A stretch of 64,000 nucleotides of DNA from an uncultured Acidovorax sp. (GTDB lineage: Bacteria > Pseudomonadota > Gammaproteobacteria > Burkholderiales > Burkholderiaceae_C), in the NCBI GenBank assembly GCA_913774625.1, contig CAJYHL010000010.1, positions 161,604 to 225,603 on the forward strand. Reading direction: 5' to 3'. Both the position numbers and the translations under genes were made by a program. The notes under the pieces are model-generated. The model made no database searches, was not told the DNA's origin, and saw nothing but the letters and a program-made list of their open reading frames with translations. Shown here one piece after another: positions 20,236 to 30,539 of this stretch. The first letter of the stretch is position 1. Each line of letters opens with the position of its first letter.

Positions 20236-21465
20236 ATGTCCATCGAAATGATCGAAGCCGAAGAGTTCAACCAGGGCACGCAGATCAAGGTGATCGGTGT
20301 CGGCGGCGGCGGCGGCAACGCCGTGGAACACATGATCTCGCGCAACGTGCAGGGCGTGGAATTCGTCTGCGCCAACACCGACGCGCAGGCGCTCACCCGC
20401 AGCTCCGCACACCGCACCATCCAGCTGGGCCACAGCGGCCTGGGCGCCGGCAGCAAGCCCGAGAAGGCGCGTGAAGCCGCCGAAGGCGCGCAGGAAGACA
20501 TCCGCCAGGCCATCGCCGGCGCGCACATGCTGTTCATCACCGCCGGCATGGGCGGCGGCACGGGCACGGGCGCCGCGCCCGTCATCGCCCGCGTGGCCAA
20601 GGAAATGGGCATCCTCACCGTCGGCGTGGTCACCAAGCCCTTCGACTGGGAAGGCGGCCGCCGCATGAAGAACGCCGACGACGGCCTGGCCGAGCTCGAA
20701 GCCAACGTCGATTCGCTGATCGTCGTGCTCAACGAGAAGCTGCTCGAAGTGCTGGGCGACGACATCAGCCAGGACGAGGCCTTCGCCCATGCCAACGACG
20801 TGCTGAAGAACGCCGTGGGCGGCATCGCCGAGATCATCAACGAATACGGCCACGTCAACGTCGACTTCGAAGACGTGCGCACCGTGATGGGCGAGCCCGG
20901 CAAGGCCATGATGGGCACGGCCACCGCCAGCGGCCCGGACCGCGCCCGCATCGCCGCCGAGCAGGCCGTGGCCTGCCCGCTGCTGGAAGGCATCGACCTG
21001 TCGGGCGCCAAGGGCGTGCTGGTGCTGGTCACGGCCGCCAAGGGCAGCCTCAAGCTGTCCGAATCGCGCCTGGCGATGAGCACCATCAACGCCTACGCCT
21101 CGCCCGACGCGCACGTCATCTACGGCGCCGCCTACGACGACAGCCTGGGCGACGAGATCCGCGTGACGGTGGTCGCCACCGGCCTGTCGCGCGCCAACGC
21201 CCGCCGCCAGCCCATCTCGGTGGTGCAGGGCGGCCTGCGCACCGGCACCGACAACATCGCCTACCAGATGCCCGTGGCCGGCGCTGCCGTGGGCGTGGCC
21301 GGCGGCGTGATGGGCGGTGCAGCCCAGGCCGACTACGGCAACATGGCCGTGCCCAGCGTGTGGCGCACCAACCGCACCCAGGCCGCGGCCCGCGTGGACG
21401 CGCTGTCCTCGGGCGGCATGGACGACCTGGAAATCCCGGCCTTCCTGCGCAAGCAGGCCGACTGA
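20236..21465 (+). CDS. ftsZ: Cell division GTPase FtsZ
   Basis: FtsZ is the tubulin-like GTPase that forms the Z ring. The 409 residues have IKVIGVGGGGGNAVEHM, the tubulin signature loop MGGGTGTGAAPV (about 108-119), the synergy-loop region, and the C-terminal peptide DDLEIPAFLRKQ that binds FtsA. A short Ala/Gly-rich linker precedes that peptide. ATG 20236 follows CAGGAG; the in-frame ATG at 20110 would add non-conserved sequence. Confidence 0.97.
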   Translation: MSIEMIEAEEFNQGTQIKVIGVGGGGGNAVEHMISRNVQGVEFVCANTDAQALTRSSAHRTIQLGHSGLGAGSKPEKAREAAEGAQEDIRQAIAGAHMLFITAGMGGGTGTGAAPVIARVAKEMGILTVGVVTKPFDWEGGRRMKNADDGLAELEANVDSLIVVLNEKLLEVLGDDISQDEAFAHANDVLKNAVGGIAEIINEYGHVNVDFEDVRTVMGEPGKAMMGTATASGPDRARIAAEQAVACPLLEGIDLSGAKGVLVLVTAAKGSLKLSESRLAMSTINAYASPDAHVIYGAAYDDSLGDEIRVTVVATGLSRANARRQPISVVQGGLRTGTDNIAYQMPVAGAAVGVAGGVMGGAAQADYGNMAVPSVWRTNRTQAAARVDALSSGGMDDLEIPAFLRKQAD

Positions 21466-21473
21466 CCGGGTGG

Positions 21474-21537
21474 GGCCGGCAGCTGCCGGCCAGTCTGCCA
21501 GCGGTGCATGCATCGCTGGCAGGCACCGTCTCGTGCC
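21474..21537 (+). terminator. Three hairpins in series between ftsZ and lpxC
   Basis: A perfect 18-bp palindrome (21474-21491, GGCCGGCAGC...) is followed by a 9-bp stem CTGCCAGCG/CGCTGGCAG (21495-21503 and 21514-21522). A 5-bp stem GGCAC/GTGCC follows at 21522-21537. There is no T tract, so this is at best a Rho-dependent or processing site. Confidence 0.4.
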
Positions 21538-21593
21538 GTGGCAGGCAGAGCGGTGGGGCATCAAGGTAACCCCATGTGACAAGCGCCCCCGTA

Positions 21594-21641
21594 GCTATGG
21601 CGCAGATAGCTGCAGCCATGTGTCCGACGAGGGCCGGGCCT
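21594..21641 (+). repeat. 49-nt dispersed repeat, degenerate copy D (upstream of lpxC)
   Basis: The 17-nt box GCTAT...GATAGC (21594-21610) is intact and followed by TGCAGCC. GGGC stands where GCGC is expected, and GGGCC falls near the expected end. The hairpin is decayed. Confidence 0.45.
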
Positions 21642-21642
21642 C

Positions 21643-21648
21643 TAAAAT
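21643..21648 (+). promoter_or_regulatory. -10 hexamer 6 nt before lpxC start
   Basis: TAAAAT ends 6 nt before the lpxC ATG and there is no Shine-Dalgarno. Initiation about 7 nt after the hexamer would give a leaderless mRNA. No good -35 is visible. Confidence 0.45.
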
Positions 21649-21654
21649 CGCTGG

Positions 21655-22578
21655 ATGCTTCAGCAACGCACGATCAAGACCCTCACCCGCGCCGTCGGCG
21701 TAGGCCTGCACAGCGGACAGCGGGTCGAACTGACGCTGCGGCCGGCCCAGCCGGATACGGGCATCGTGTTCCGCCGCGTGGATCTGCCCGAGCCGGTGGA
21801 CATCCCCATCACGGCCGAGGCGGTGGTGGACACCCGCATGGCTTCGACCATCGGCGTCGGCGGTGCCAAGGTCCACACGGTGGAGCACCTGATGTCGGCC
21901 TGCGCCGGGCTGGGGCTGGACAATCTCTACATCGACATCACGGCCGAAGAGGTGCCCATCCTCGACGGCTCGTCGGCCTCGTTCGTCTTCCTGCTGCAGA
22001 GCGCCGGCGTGGAACTGCAGAACGCGCCCCGGCGCTTCATCCGCGTCAAGCGTCCGGTGGAGGTGCGCCAGGGCGAGGGTGCGAACCTGAAGTGGGCGCG
22101 GCTCGATCCGTACCACGGCTTCAAGCTGCGCTTCGAGATCGACTTCTCGCACCCGGCGGTGGATTCCACCGGCCAGAGCGTGGAGTTCGACCTGGGCCAG
22201 GGCAGCTACACGCGCGACATCGCCCGTGCCCGCACCTTCGGCTTCACCAAGGACGTGGAGATGATGCGCGCCAGCGGCCTGGCCCTGGGCGGCGGGCTGG
22301 ACAACGCCATCGTCATGGACGACTACAAGGTGCTCAATTCCGACGGCCTGCGCTACGACGACGAGTTCGTGAAGCACAAGATCCTCGACGCCATCGGCGA
22401 CCTCTACATCGTCGGCCGCCCGCTGCTGGCGGCCTACAGCGCCTTCCGCTCGGGCCATGCGATGAACAACCTGCTGCTGCGCGAGCTGCTGGCGCACGAG
22501 GACGCCTGGGAGATCGCCACCTTCGAGAACGAGCGCCAGGCGCCCACCGGCTTCGCGCAGCCTGCGCGGGCCTGGTGA
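21655..22578 (+). CDS. lpxC: UDP-3-O-acyl-GlcNAc deacetylase LpxC
   Basis: LpxC catalyses the committed step of lipid A synthesis, removing acetate from UDP-3-O-acyl-GlcNAc. The 307 residues have the zinc ligand His78 in HTVEHLMSA, the [10 protein letters not shown] block, and the second zinc site [10 protein letters not shown] (His near 238) with SGHAMNN after it. The N-terminus [20 protein letters not shown] is typical. No ribosome site precedes the ATG; a -10-like hexamer lies 6 nt upstream. Confidence 0.96.
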   Translation: MLQQRTIKTLTRAVGVGLHSGQRVELTLRPAQPDTGIVFRRVDLPEPVDIPITAEAVVDTRMASTIGVGGAKVHTVEHLMSACAGLGLDNLYIDITAEEVPILDGSSASFVFLLQSAGVELQNAPRRFIRVKRPVEVRQGEGANLKWARLDPYHGFKLRFEIDFSHPAVDSTGQSVEFDLGQGSYTRDIARARTFGFTKDVEMMRASGLALGGGLDNAIVMDDYKVLNSDGLRYDDEFVKHKILDAIGDLYIVGRPLLAAYSAFRSGHAMNNLLLRELLAHEDAWEIATFENERQAPTGFAQPARAW

Positions 22579-22598
22579 GCCCGGGCCCGCAGGCCGGC

Positions 22599-22775
22599 AT
22601 GCTGCTCTTTCGCTGGACCGTTTCCCTGCTGCTGCTCCTGGCGGCCGTGTCTTTCATGTTCTATGTGGGCACGGGGCAGGTGCGCTTCCGGCGCTTCGGA
22701 CTGGTCATCGTCAAGTGGACGGTGATCGCGGCGCTGTTCTTCTTCGCCGTGCTGTTCGTCCAGCGCATTCTCTGA
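22599..22775 (+). CDS. Small two-helix membrane protein
   Basis: The ORF encodes 58 residues with two hydrophobic segments (about 5-24, WTVSLLLLLAAVSFMFYVG, and about 37-55, IVKWTVIAALFFFAVLFV) joined by a short basic loop (QVRFRRFG). I do not recognise a family. It directly follows lpxC on the same strand. A GTG at 22575 is also in frame and overlaps the lpxC stop (GTGA), which would give 66 residues and translational coupling. The membrane topology is inferred from hydrophobicity. Confidence 0.65.
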   Translation: MLLFRWTVSLLLLLAAVSFMFYVGTGQVRFRRFGLVIVKWTVIAALFFFAVLFVQRIL

Positions 22776-22823
22776 AGCGGGCCGCACTCGCTTTGCGGCC
22801 CGCAGCGGCCTATACTCGCGCCT

Positions 22824-24950
<2,127 letters not shown>

Positions 24951-24964
24951 CCCTTCCAGTCCGT

Positions 24965-24998
24965 GCAGCGCTATGTGCCACGGCGCACATCGCGCTGC
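24965..24998 (+). terminator. Hairpin after thiC
   Basis: GCAGCGC (24965-24971) pairs with GCGCTGC (24992-24998) and TGTGC (24974-24978) with GCACA (24985-24989), separated by a 2x2 internal loop and a 6-nt loop. It begins 15 nt after the thiC stop. No T tract follows. Confidence 0.4.
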
Positions 24999-25023
24999 CG
25001 CCTCGGGCCCAACCCTCTGCGGC

Positions 25024-25038
25024 GTGGCACGGAATTGG
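25024..25038 (+). promoter_or_regulatory. Weak sigma54-like site upstream of chemoreceptor gene
   Basis: TGGCACGGAATTGGC keeps GG and GC separated by 10 nt as in -24/-12 promoters, but the -12 element is TGGC instead of TTGC. No activator gene is adjacent. Confidence 0.2.
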
Positions 25039-25140
25039 CGTACCGTAGGCGCATTCGCGGCGGGCCACGAGCCTGCCGTTTCCACTGTGCCGTGGCTCGC
25101 TTATTGCGTACCCGCGGCCATTGATTTTCCGAGGAGCGTT

Positions 25141-26760
25141 ATGAACGCGTTGGGTCGTCTGTCCATCCGTGCCCGCCTGTATTTCGGCACGGTCTTTTCC
25201 CTGTTCCTGCTCGTCGCCATCGGCGCCATGGGCTATGGCGCACTGCACCGAACGCAGGCCACCCTGCAGGAGCTGTTCTCCCAACGGGTGCAGACCCTCA
25301 CCGATATGGCCGAGCTGCGCACCAGCCTGGGACATCTGCGCCGCGCCGAGAAGGACATCATCATCAACTTCAACAACTCGGACGAGGTCTCCGCGCTCCG
25401 AGCCACCTGGGCCAAGACGCTGGCCGGCCTGCGCAAGAGCCTGGCCGAGGTGCGTCAGGCCCAGGCGGGCGACGCCGAGTTCACGCAGGCCATCGACCGT
25501 TCGCTGGCCGAGATCAAGCAATACGAGGACGGCATCTCGCCCGTCTTCGAGCAGATCGAGCGCGCGCAGATCGACGGCGCGGCCGGCGGCGCCTATGCCG
25601 ACCGGCTCAAGGGCCACATGGAGACCACCGACCAGCTGTTCGCCAGCCTGGCCGCCACCGCGCGTCAGCGCATGGACGAGGCGCGCACTGACATGGAGAG
25701 CCGCACCGCCGCCATGGCCACGCTGATCGGCGCCGGCCTGGTGCTGGGCCTGGCGGTGCTGACGCCGCTGACCTTCTTCAGCGTGCGCTCCATCACCCGC
25801 TCGCTGGCGCAGGCGCGCGACCTGGCCGAGCGCATCGCGGGCGGCGACCTGTCCCGGCCCGTGCATGCGCTGCAGCAGGACGAGGTGGGCCAGCTGGTGA
25901 CGGCCATGGGCGCCATGCAGCAGTCGCTGCGCGGGCTGGTCGGGCAACTGCAGCAGGCGGCCTCCAGCATCTCCACCGCCAGCACCGAGATCGCCAGCGG
26001 CAACCACGACCTGAGCCTGCGCACCGAGCAGACGGCCGCCAACCTGCAGGAGGCGGCCTCGTCCATGGAACTTCTGACCAGCACCGTGCAGCAGAGCGCG
26101 CAATCGTCGCGCCAGGCCAGCGAATTCGCGGCCTCAGCCGCCCAGGTGGCCGGGCGCGGTGGCGAAGTGGTGGCCCAGGTGGTCAGCACCATGGGCGAGA
26201 TCTCCGAAAGCTCGCGCAAGATCGGCGACATCACCGGCGTGATCGATTCGATCGCGTTCCAGACCAATATCCTCGCGCTCAATGCGGCCGTGGAGGCCGC
26301 CCGGGCGGGAGAGCAGGGCCGGGGCTTCGCCGTGGTGGCCAGCGAAGTGCGCATGCTGGCCCAGCGCTCGGCCGAGGCCGCGCGCGAGATCAAGGCGCTG
26401 ATCGCCGCGTCGGTGGAGCGAGTGGAGGGCGGCTCGCGCCTGGTGGGCCAGGCCGGCGCCACCATGACCGAGATCGTGGGCAGTGTGCGGCGGGTCCACG
26501 ACATCATTGCCGAGATCACCGCCGCCTCGTCCGAGCAGAGCGACAACATCGGCCAGATCAGCCATTCGGTCAGCCAGCTGGACCAGATGACCCAGCAGAA
26601 CGCGGCGCTGGTGGAGGAGTCCACCGCCGCCGCCGAATCGCTGCGCGAGCAGGCCCGCCACCTGACGCAGTCGGTGGCGCGCTTCCAGCTGGGCGATGCG
26701 GCCGGCGGACGGGCCGATGGGTCGCTGCTGGCGCTGCCGGCCGGCGGCGCCATCGGCTGA
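25141..26760 (+). CDS. Methyl-accepting chemotaxis protein
   Basis: This is a membrane chemoreceptor that signals through CheA/CheW. The 539 residues show a first membrane segment (about 13-33), a helical periplasmic four-helix-type sensor (about 35-190), and a second membrane segment (about 196-216). A HAMP domain (about 217-270) and a long cytoplasmic coiled-coil follow. The signalling hairpin tip has [40 protein letters not shown] sequence (near residue 370-405). No C-terminal NWETF-type pentapeptide for CheR docking is present. GAGGAG precedes the ATG by 4 nt. The ligand cannot be predicted. No other chemotaxis gene is adjacent. Confidence 0.93.
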   Translation: MNALGRLSIRARLYFGTVFSLFLLVAIGAMGYGALHRTQATLQELFSQRVQTLTDMAELRTSLGHLRRAEKDIIINFNNSDEVSALRATWAKTLAGLRKSLAEVRQAQAGDAEFTQAIDRSLAEIKQYEDGISPVFEQIERAQIDGAAGGAYADRLKGHMETTDQLFASLAATARQRMDEARTDMESRTAAMATLIGAGLVLGLAVLTPLTFFSVRSITRSLAQARDLAERIAGGDLSRPVHALQQDEVGQLVTAMGAMQQSLRGLVGQLQQAASSISTASTEIASGNHDLSLRTEQTAANLQEAASSMELLTSTVQQSAQSSRQASEFAASAAQVAGRGGEVVAQVVSTMGEISESSRKIGDITGVIDSIAFQTNILALNAAVEAARAGEQGRGFAVVASEVRMLAQRSAEAAREIKALIAASVERVEGGSRLVGQAGATMTEIVGSVRRVHDIIAEITAASSEQSDNIGQISHSVSQLDQMTQQNAALVEESTAAAESLREQARHLTQSVARFQLGDAAGGRADGSLLALPAGGAIG

Positions 26761-26799
26761 GAACGTAAACACGTTCTGAGAGACCGGGAATGCGGTCTC
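26760..26799 (+). repeat. Two adjacent perfect inverted repeats after the chemoreceptor gene
   Basis: AGAACGT-AAAC-ACGTTCT (26760-26777) is followed at once by GAGACC-8 nt-GGTCTC (26780-26799). The first begins on the last base of the stop codon. Neither has a T tract, so an operator or processing site is as likely as a terminator. Confidence 0.5.
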
Positions 26800-26954
26800 A
26801 AGCCCGGGTGCCATGCGGTGCCGGCTGACGCGCAGGACGGTTACAGGCGGATAAGCGATGGCTGGGCTGCGGCGCCAGAATGGAGCGCTGACAGCTTCGG
26901 AGACGGCGCCATGGCGCGCCGCTCCCATCGAACCACCGCCTCAGGAGACCGTCC

Positions 26955-27428
26955 ATGACTTCGACCCCCTCGCTCCATCGCCCGGCCCGCAGCGTTCTGC
27001 GCGGCCTGGCGGCCACCTGCACGGCCCTGGCGCTGGGCCTGGCCGGCGCCACGTCCGCGGAGGCCCGGCCGGGCGATGACGACCGGTACGGCCCGGGGCC
27101 GCACGCCGGTCCGCCGCCGCACCATAAGCACGGCAGGAAGGGCCCGCCCCCGCATGCCCGCGGTCCGCACGACGAGCGGGGCTGGGGCCCGCCGCCGCAC
27201 GCGCCCGCGCACGGCCTGCGCCATGGCGCCGGGCCGCACCACGACTGGTACCGGGGCGGCCGCGTGCCGGCCATGTACCGCACGCCGCATTACGTGGTGA
27301 GCGACTGGCGCGGCCACCATCTGTCGGCGCCGCCGCGCGGCTACCACTGGGTGCAGTACGGCGGCGACTACCTGCTGGTGGCCATCGCCACCGGCGTCAT
27401 CGCCCAGCTGGTGCTGAGCGGCCGCTGA
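26955..27428 (+). CDS. RcnB-family periplasmic protein
   Basis: The 157 residues begin with a basic tail and a hydrophobic signal (about 16-33, LRGLAATCTALALGLAGA) with a likely cleavage after SAEA. A low-complexity region rich in His, Pro and Gly follows (about 45-100). The C-terminal RcnB-like block reads YRTPHYVVSDWRGHHLSAPPRGYHWVQYGGDYLLVAIATGVI. RcnB proteins are known in Escherichia coli to affect nickel and cobalt homeostasis in the periplasm. The His-rich stretch would fit metal binding, but no RcnA or RcnR gene is adjacent, so metal specificity is not supported. Confidence 0.8.
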   Translation: MTSTPSLHRPARSVLRGLAATCTALALGLAGATSAEARPGDDDRYGPGPHAGPPPHHKHGRKGPPPHARGPHDERGWGPPPHAPAHGLRHGAGPHHDWYRGGRVPAMYRTPHYVVSDWRGHHLSAPPRGYHWVQYGGDYLLVAIATGVIAQLVLSGR

Positions 27429-27474
27429 GCCGGTGCCCGCAGGCCGCCCGGCTCGGCAGGCGTGGCAGCCGGCT

Positions 27475-28023
27475 TCAGTAGCTGCGCCCGCCCTTGTACA
27501 TGGCGTGCTGGCGGCGCGCCAGCGTGCCGGCCTCGCCCAGCCGGGCCATGGCGGCGCCCGCATGGGCGTGGGTGATGGCCAGGCCCAGCGCGTCGGCCGC
27601 GTCGGTGCCCGGCAGGCCGGGCAGGCGCAGCAGGCGGCGAACCATCTCCTGCACCTGCGACTTGGCCGCGCGGCCGTGGCCCACCACGGCTTTCTTCATC
27701 TGCAGCGCGGTGTATTCGGCCACCGGCAGGTTGCCGGCCACCAGCGCCGTCACGCAGGCGCCGCGCGCCTGGCCCAGCAGCAGGGTGGACTGCGGGTTCA
27801 CGTTCACGAAGATGATTTCCACTGCCGCCATGTCGGGTGCATAGCGTGCCGTGACTTCGGTGATGCCGTCGAACAGCACCTTCAGCCGGCCGGGCAGATC
27901 GCCCAGCGCCAGCGCCGTGGTGCGGATGGTGCCGCTGGCCACGTAGCTCAGCGCGTGGCCGTCCACGTCGATGACCCCGAAGCCGGTGGTCTGCAGGCCG
28001 GGGTCGATTCCCAGGATTCTCAT
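27475..28023 (-). CDS. ruvC: Holliday junction resolvase RuvC
   Basis: RuvC cleaves Holliday junctions bound by RuvAB. The 182 residues begin [16 protein letters not shown] with catalytic Asp7. They continue with [22 protein letters not shown] (second acidic residue near 69), [27 protein letters not shown], and the C-terminal acidic pair in [13 protein letters not shown]. The start codon lies 2 bp from a dispersed repeat, which therefore forms the upstream region. No ruvA or ruvB is adjacent on either side. Confidence 0.95.
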   Translation of the reverse strand: MRILGIDPGLQTTGFGVIDVDGHALSYVASGTIRTTALALGDLPGRLKVLFDGITEVTARYAPDMAAVEIIFVNVNPQSTLLLGQARGACVTALVAGNLPVAEYTALQMKKAVVGHGRAAKSQVQEMVRRLLRLPGLPGTDAADALGLAITHAHAGAAMARLGEAGTLARRQHAMYKGGRSY

Positions 28024-28025
28024 TT

Positions 28026-28074
28026 GCTACCAATTAAATAGCGGCTGGCGCAGGAAAATCAAGCGCCAGCGGCC
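28026..28074 (+). repeat. 49-nt dispersed repeat, copy E (best preserved)
   Basis: The 17-nt box GCTAC...ATAGC (28026-28042) is followed by 28 nt and GGCC. The perfect 8-bp stem GCTGGCGC (28044-28051) pairs with GCGCCAGC (28063-28070). It fills nearly all of the gap between ruvC and the CdsA-like gene, and forms the ruvC upstream region. Confidence 0.8.
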
Positions 28075-28081
28075 GACAGGG

Positions 28082-29086
28082 CTATAAGCCGAAATACCAG
28101 CGCGCAGAGTGGAAGAAGACCGGCGCGGCAAAGCACAGCGCATCCACCCGGTCCAGCAGGCCGCCGGCCCCCGTGACCGACTGGCCCTGCATGCCCCAGC
28201 TGGTGATGCCCCGGTCGCGCTTGATGGCCTTCATCACCAGGTGGCCCAGGCTGCCCGCCAGGCAGGCCAGCAGGGACATGCCCAGCGCCTGCCCCAGCTT
28301 GAAGGGCGTGATGAAGGACAGCAGCATGCCGGCCAGGCCGCCCGCCGCCATGCCGGCCAGCCAGCTCAGCCACTGGAAGCTCTGGCTGACCTGCGGCGCC
28401 ACCGGCCGGTGCGGAAAGCGCTGGCCCAGCAGGTGCTGGGCGATCACTCCGGCCTGCACCACCACGACCAAATAGAAGACCAGGAAGGCACCCCGGCCCT
28501 CGTGGCCGGGAAAGTCCAGCAGCAGCAGGGCGGGCACATGGCTCATGCCATAGACGCAGACCATGATGCCCCACTGCAGCTTGGCATTGCGCTCCAGGAA
28601 GCGCTGCGGGTCGTTGGCCAGCGCGCTCGCGGCCGGCAGCGCGAGGAAGACATAGACCGGAATGAACACGGTGAAAAGGTCGAACTTGCGCAGGCCCACC
28701 AGCAGGAACTGCAGCGGCAGCACCACGAAGAAGGCCAGCACCAGGCTGCGGTGGTCGCCCCGCCGAGTGGGCGAGAGGGTGATGAATTCGCGCAGCGCCA
28801 CGAAGGCCACCAGGGCGAACAGCAGCGTGGCCACCGTGTCGCCCAGCGCCCAGCCCACCCAGAAGATGGTGGCCATCAACCACGAGGTCTTCAGCAGGCT
28901 CCAGAAGCGGCGCCATTCCTGCTGGTGGGCCTCGTGGCGGGCCTGCTCGGCAGGGTCGCCTGAGCCGTCGCCCTCGCGCAGGGTCTGGGCGAAGGCATAG
29001 GCCGTCACCAGGGACAGCAGGCCGAACAGCACGACGAAGAGCGCGCCGATCTGCTGCGTGGTGGAGAGGTTGCGCAGGAAGTCCAT
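28082..29086 (-). CDS. CdsA-family phosphatidate cytidylyltransferase
   Basis: The family makes CDP-diacylglycerol from phosphatidate and CTP in the inner membrane. The 334-residue polytopic protein has about eight membrane segments. Its C-terminal signature is SLGHLVMKAIKRDRGITSWG followed by GGLLDRVDALCFAAPVF. This matches the CdsA signature (KR-D-G then D-R-D) with changes seen in the YnbB-like branch. It lies 14 bp after the PlsC-like gene, so the two probably form an operon for phospholipid precursor synthesis. This looks like the accessory YnbB-type paralogue rather than the essential CdsA, by resemblance only. Confidence 0.85.
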   Translation of the reverse strand: MDFLRNLSTTQQIGALFVVLFGLLSLVTAYAFAQTLREGDGSGDPAEQARHEAHQQEWRRFWSLLKTSWLMATIFWVGWALGDTVATLLFALVAFVALREFITLSPTRRGDHRSLVLAFFVVLPLQFLLVGLRKFDLFTVFIPVYVFLALPAASALANDPQRFLERNAKLQWGIMVCVYGMSHVPALLLLDFPGHEGRGAFLVFYLVVVVQAGVIAQHLLGQRFPHRPVAPQVSQSFQWLSWLAGMAAGGLAGMLLSFITPFKLGQALGMSLLACLAGSLGHLVMKAIKRDRGITSWGMQGQSVTGAGGLLDRVDALCFAAPVFFHSARWYFGL

Positions 29087-29100
29087 GGCTGGCAGCCCCT

Positions 29101-29955
29101 TCAGATGTCGCGCAGGGCGATGACGGCGGCGCGCGCCCGGTCAAGGAAGGCGCGGCGCTCCTCGCCCGGCGCCAGCGCGACCGGCGCGCCGAAGGTCACC
29201 GAGCACAGGATGGGCACGGGCACGACTTCGCCCTTGGGCATGACGCGCTGCACGTTGTTGATCCAGGCGGGCACCAGCACCACCTGCGGGAACATGCGCG
29301 CCAGCATGTAGAGGCCTGACTTGAAGGGCTGCGGCTCGTCGCCGTGGCCGCGTGTGCCCTCGGGAAAGATCACGATGGAGTCGCCGCTTTCCAGCGCCTG
29401 CACCAGCGGCGCCAGCGGATCGTCGGGCTTGACGGCGGCGCGCAGGGCTTCGGGCGTGGGCTCGGGCGGCAGGGCGTCGGGCACCGGATCGGGCCCGCCT
29501 GCGGTCGCCAGGGCCGCGTCGGCCACGGCGGCGGAGAGCGCCGAGAGGCCCGCCAGCGCGCCGGTGGCCGGCGGCGCAGCCGTTGCAGCAGCAGCATCAG
29601 CGCCGTCTGCCACCGCTGCCACCGCTGCCGCCGCAGGATGGGCCGGTGCGGTCTGGCGCGTGACATAGACCGCGTTGAACACCGCCGTGGTGATCCACTG
29701 GCGGAAGGGCGTCTTGGTCCAGTAGTCGCGCGCGGCGATGGGGCGGGTGATGCTGCGCAGCTCCTGCGGCAGCGCGGCCCAGATCATCACCAGGTCGGCA
29801 TGGCTCTGGTGGTTGGCGAAGTAGATGCGCTGCTCGGCCTTGGGCGGGCAGCCGTACCAGCGCGCCTGCGCTCCGGTGAGAAAACGCACCAGGGCCAGCA
29901 GGAAGGAACTCATCAGCTTGGACAGCAGCATGCGCCGGATGATACGGGCAGGCAT
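29101..29955 (-). CDS. PlsC-like lysophospholipid acyltransferase with Ala-rich insertion
   Basis: The family acylates lysophosphatidic acid or related lipids at the membrane. The 284 residues have the catalytic NHQSHAD (HX4D at 49-54), a substrate motif FPEGTR (197-202), and a C-terminal proline motif VPAWINNVQRVMP. Between HX4D and FPEGTR there is an insertion of about 75 residues (about 101-175), almost all Ala, Pro and Gly, that normal members lack. A membrane segment lies near the N-terminus. The start may be the ATG at 29955, 29931 or 29913; the first is reported. It is co-directional with the CdsA-like gene. Confidence 0.85.
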   Translation of the reverse strand: MPARIIRRMLLSKLMSSFLLALVRFLTGAQARWYGCPPKAEQRIYFANHQSHADLVMIWAALPQELRSITRPIAARDYWTKTPFRQWITTAVFNAVYVTRQTAPAHPAAAAVAAVADGADAAAATAAPPATGALAGLSALSAAVADAALATAGGPDPVPDALPPEPTPEALRAAVKPDDPLAPLVQALESGDSIVIFPEGTRGHGDEPQPFKSGLYMLARMFPQVVLVPAWINNVQRVMPKGEVVPVPILCSVTFGAPVALAPGEERRAFLDRARAAVIALRDI

Positions 29956-30539
29956 GCGCCGCGCCGGGACGGACGCGGCCCCAGCGGAATTGCGTGATCC
30001 ATCACGTTACGAGTCGTTTTTTTCCACGGCGCGGAAATAAGGATCAATCTGATGTCGGGCGTAAAACGCACGCCTAGACTGCGCCCCGGCCATGCCCTTT
30101 GGTGACTGCCAGGGTTCTGTCTGGGCCGGTGTTTCTCGCCGGTCCCGTTCGTCCGTCCAACCGATTTCCGTCGCCCGAACCCTCCGCTCATGGAGCTTCC
30201 CACCCACGCACCGCACCGCCTTCCAAGGGCAAAGCGCCTGCTGCGCGGCGCCTGCGTGGGTGCGGCCGCGCAGGGGAGGCGGGCCGGGGCCTGGCGGCTG
30301 CGCCACTTTCAGGGAGGCCGCGTTATCGATGCGCGATGAGCGCCGGAGTTCCCTTCCGCACCGCTCCGGCTCGCCTCGGGAGCCGTGTGCCGCCGAAAAG
30401 TAGACATCCGCCTACACCGTTATCCGCTTTTGTCGCAAAAACCTTGGTCTGACATGCTTTTGGCCCTCACCTTCCCCACCTCACGCAGATGCGATCCGGC
30501 CGCCGGGTATCTCCCGTGCGGGGCACAGATGAGGCAGCC
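29956..30539. other. 584-bp gap between acyltransferase and IclR genes
   Basis: The gap is divergent (minus-strand gene on the left, plus-strand gene on the right), so it should hold two promoters. I see a palindrome CGTGAT-CC-ATCACG near 29993-30006, a run of seven T near 30015, and TTTTG-TCG-CAAAA near 30430. ORFs across it look like chance frames in GC-rich DNA. No promoter could be assigned with confidence. Confidence 0.5.

Noticed and set aside
25024..25038. Sigma54 promoter for the chemoreceptor gene as a firm call
   Set aside because: The -12 element is TGGC rather than TTGC and there is no enhancer-binding regulator nearby, so it is listed only at low confidence.
30092..30452. Two overlapping plus-strand ORFs in the gap before the IclR gene
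   Set aside because: Both read as Arg/Ser/Pro/Gly-rich low-information frames in GC-rich DNA and have no ribosome site or neighbours that support them.
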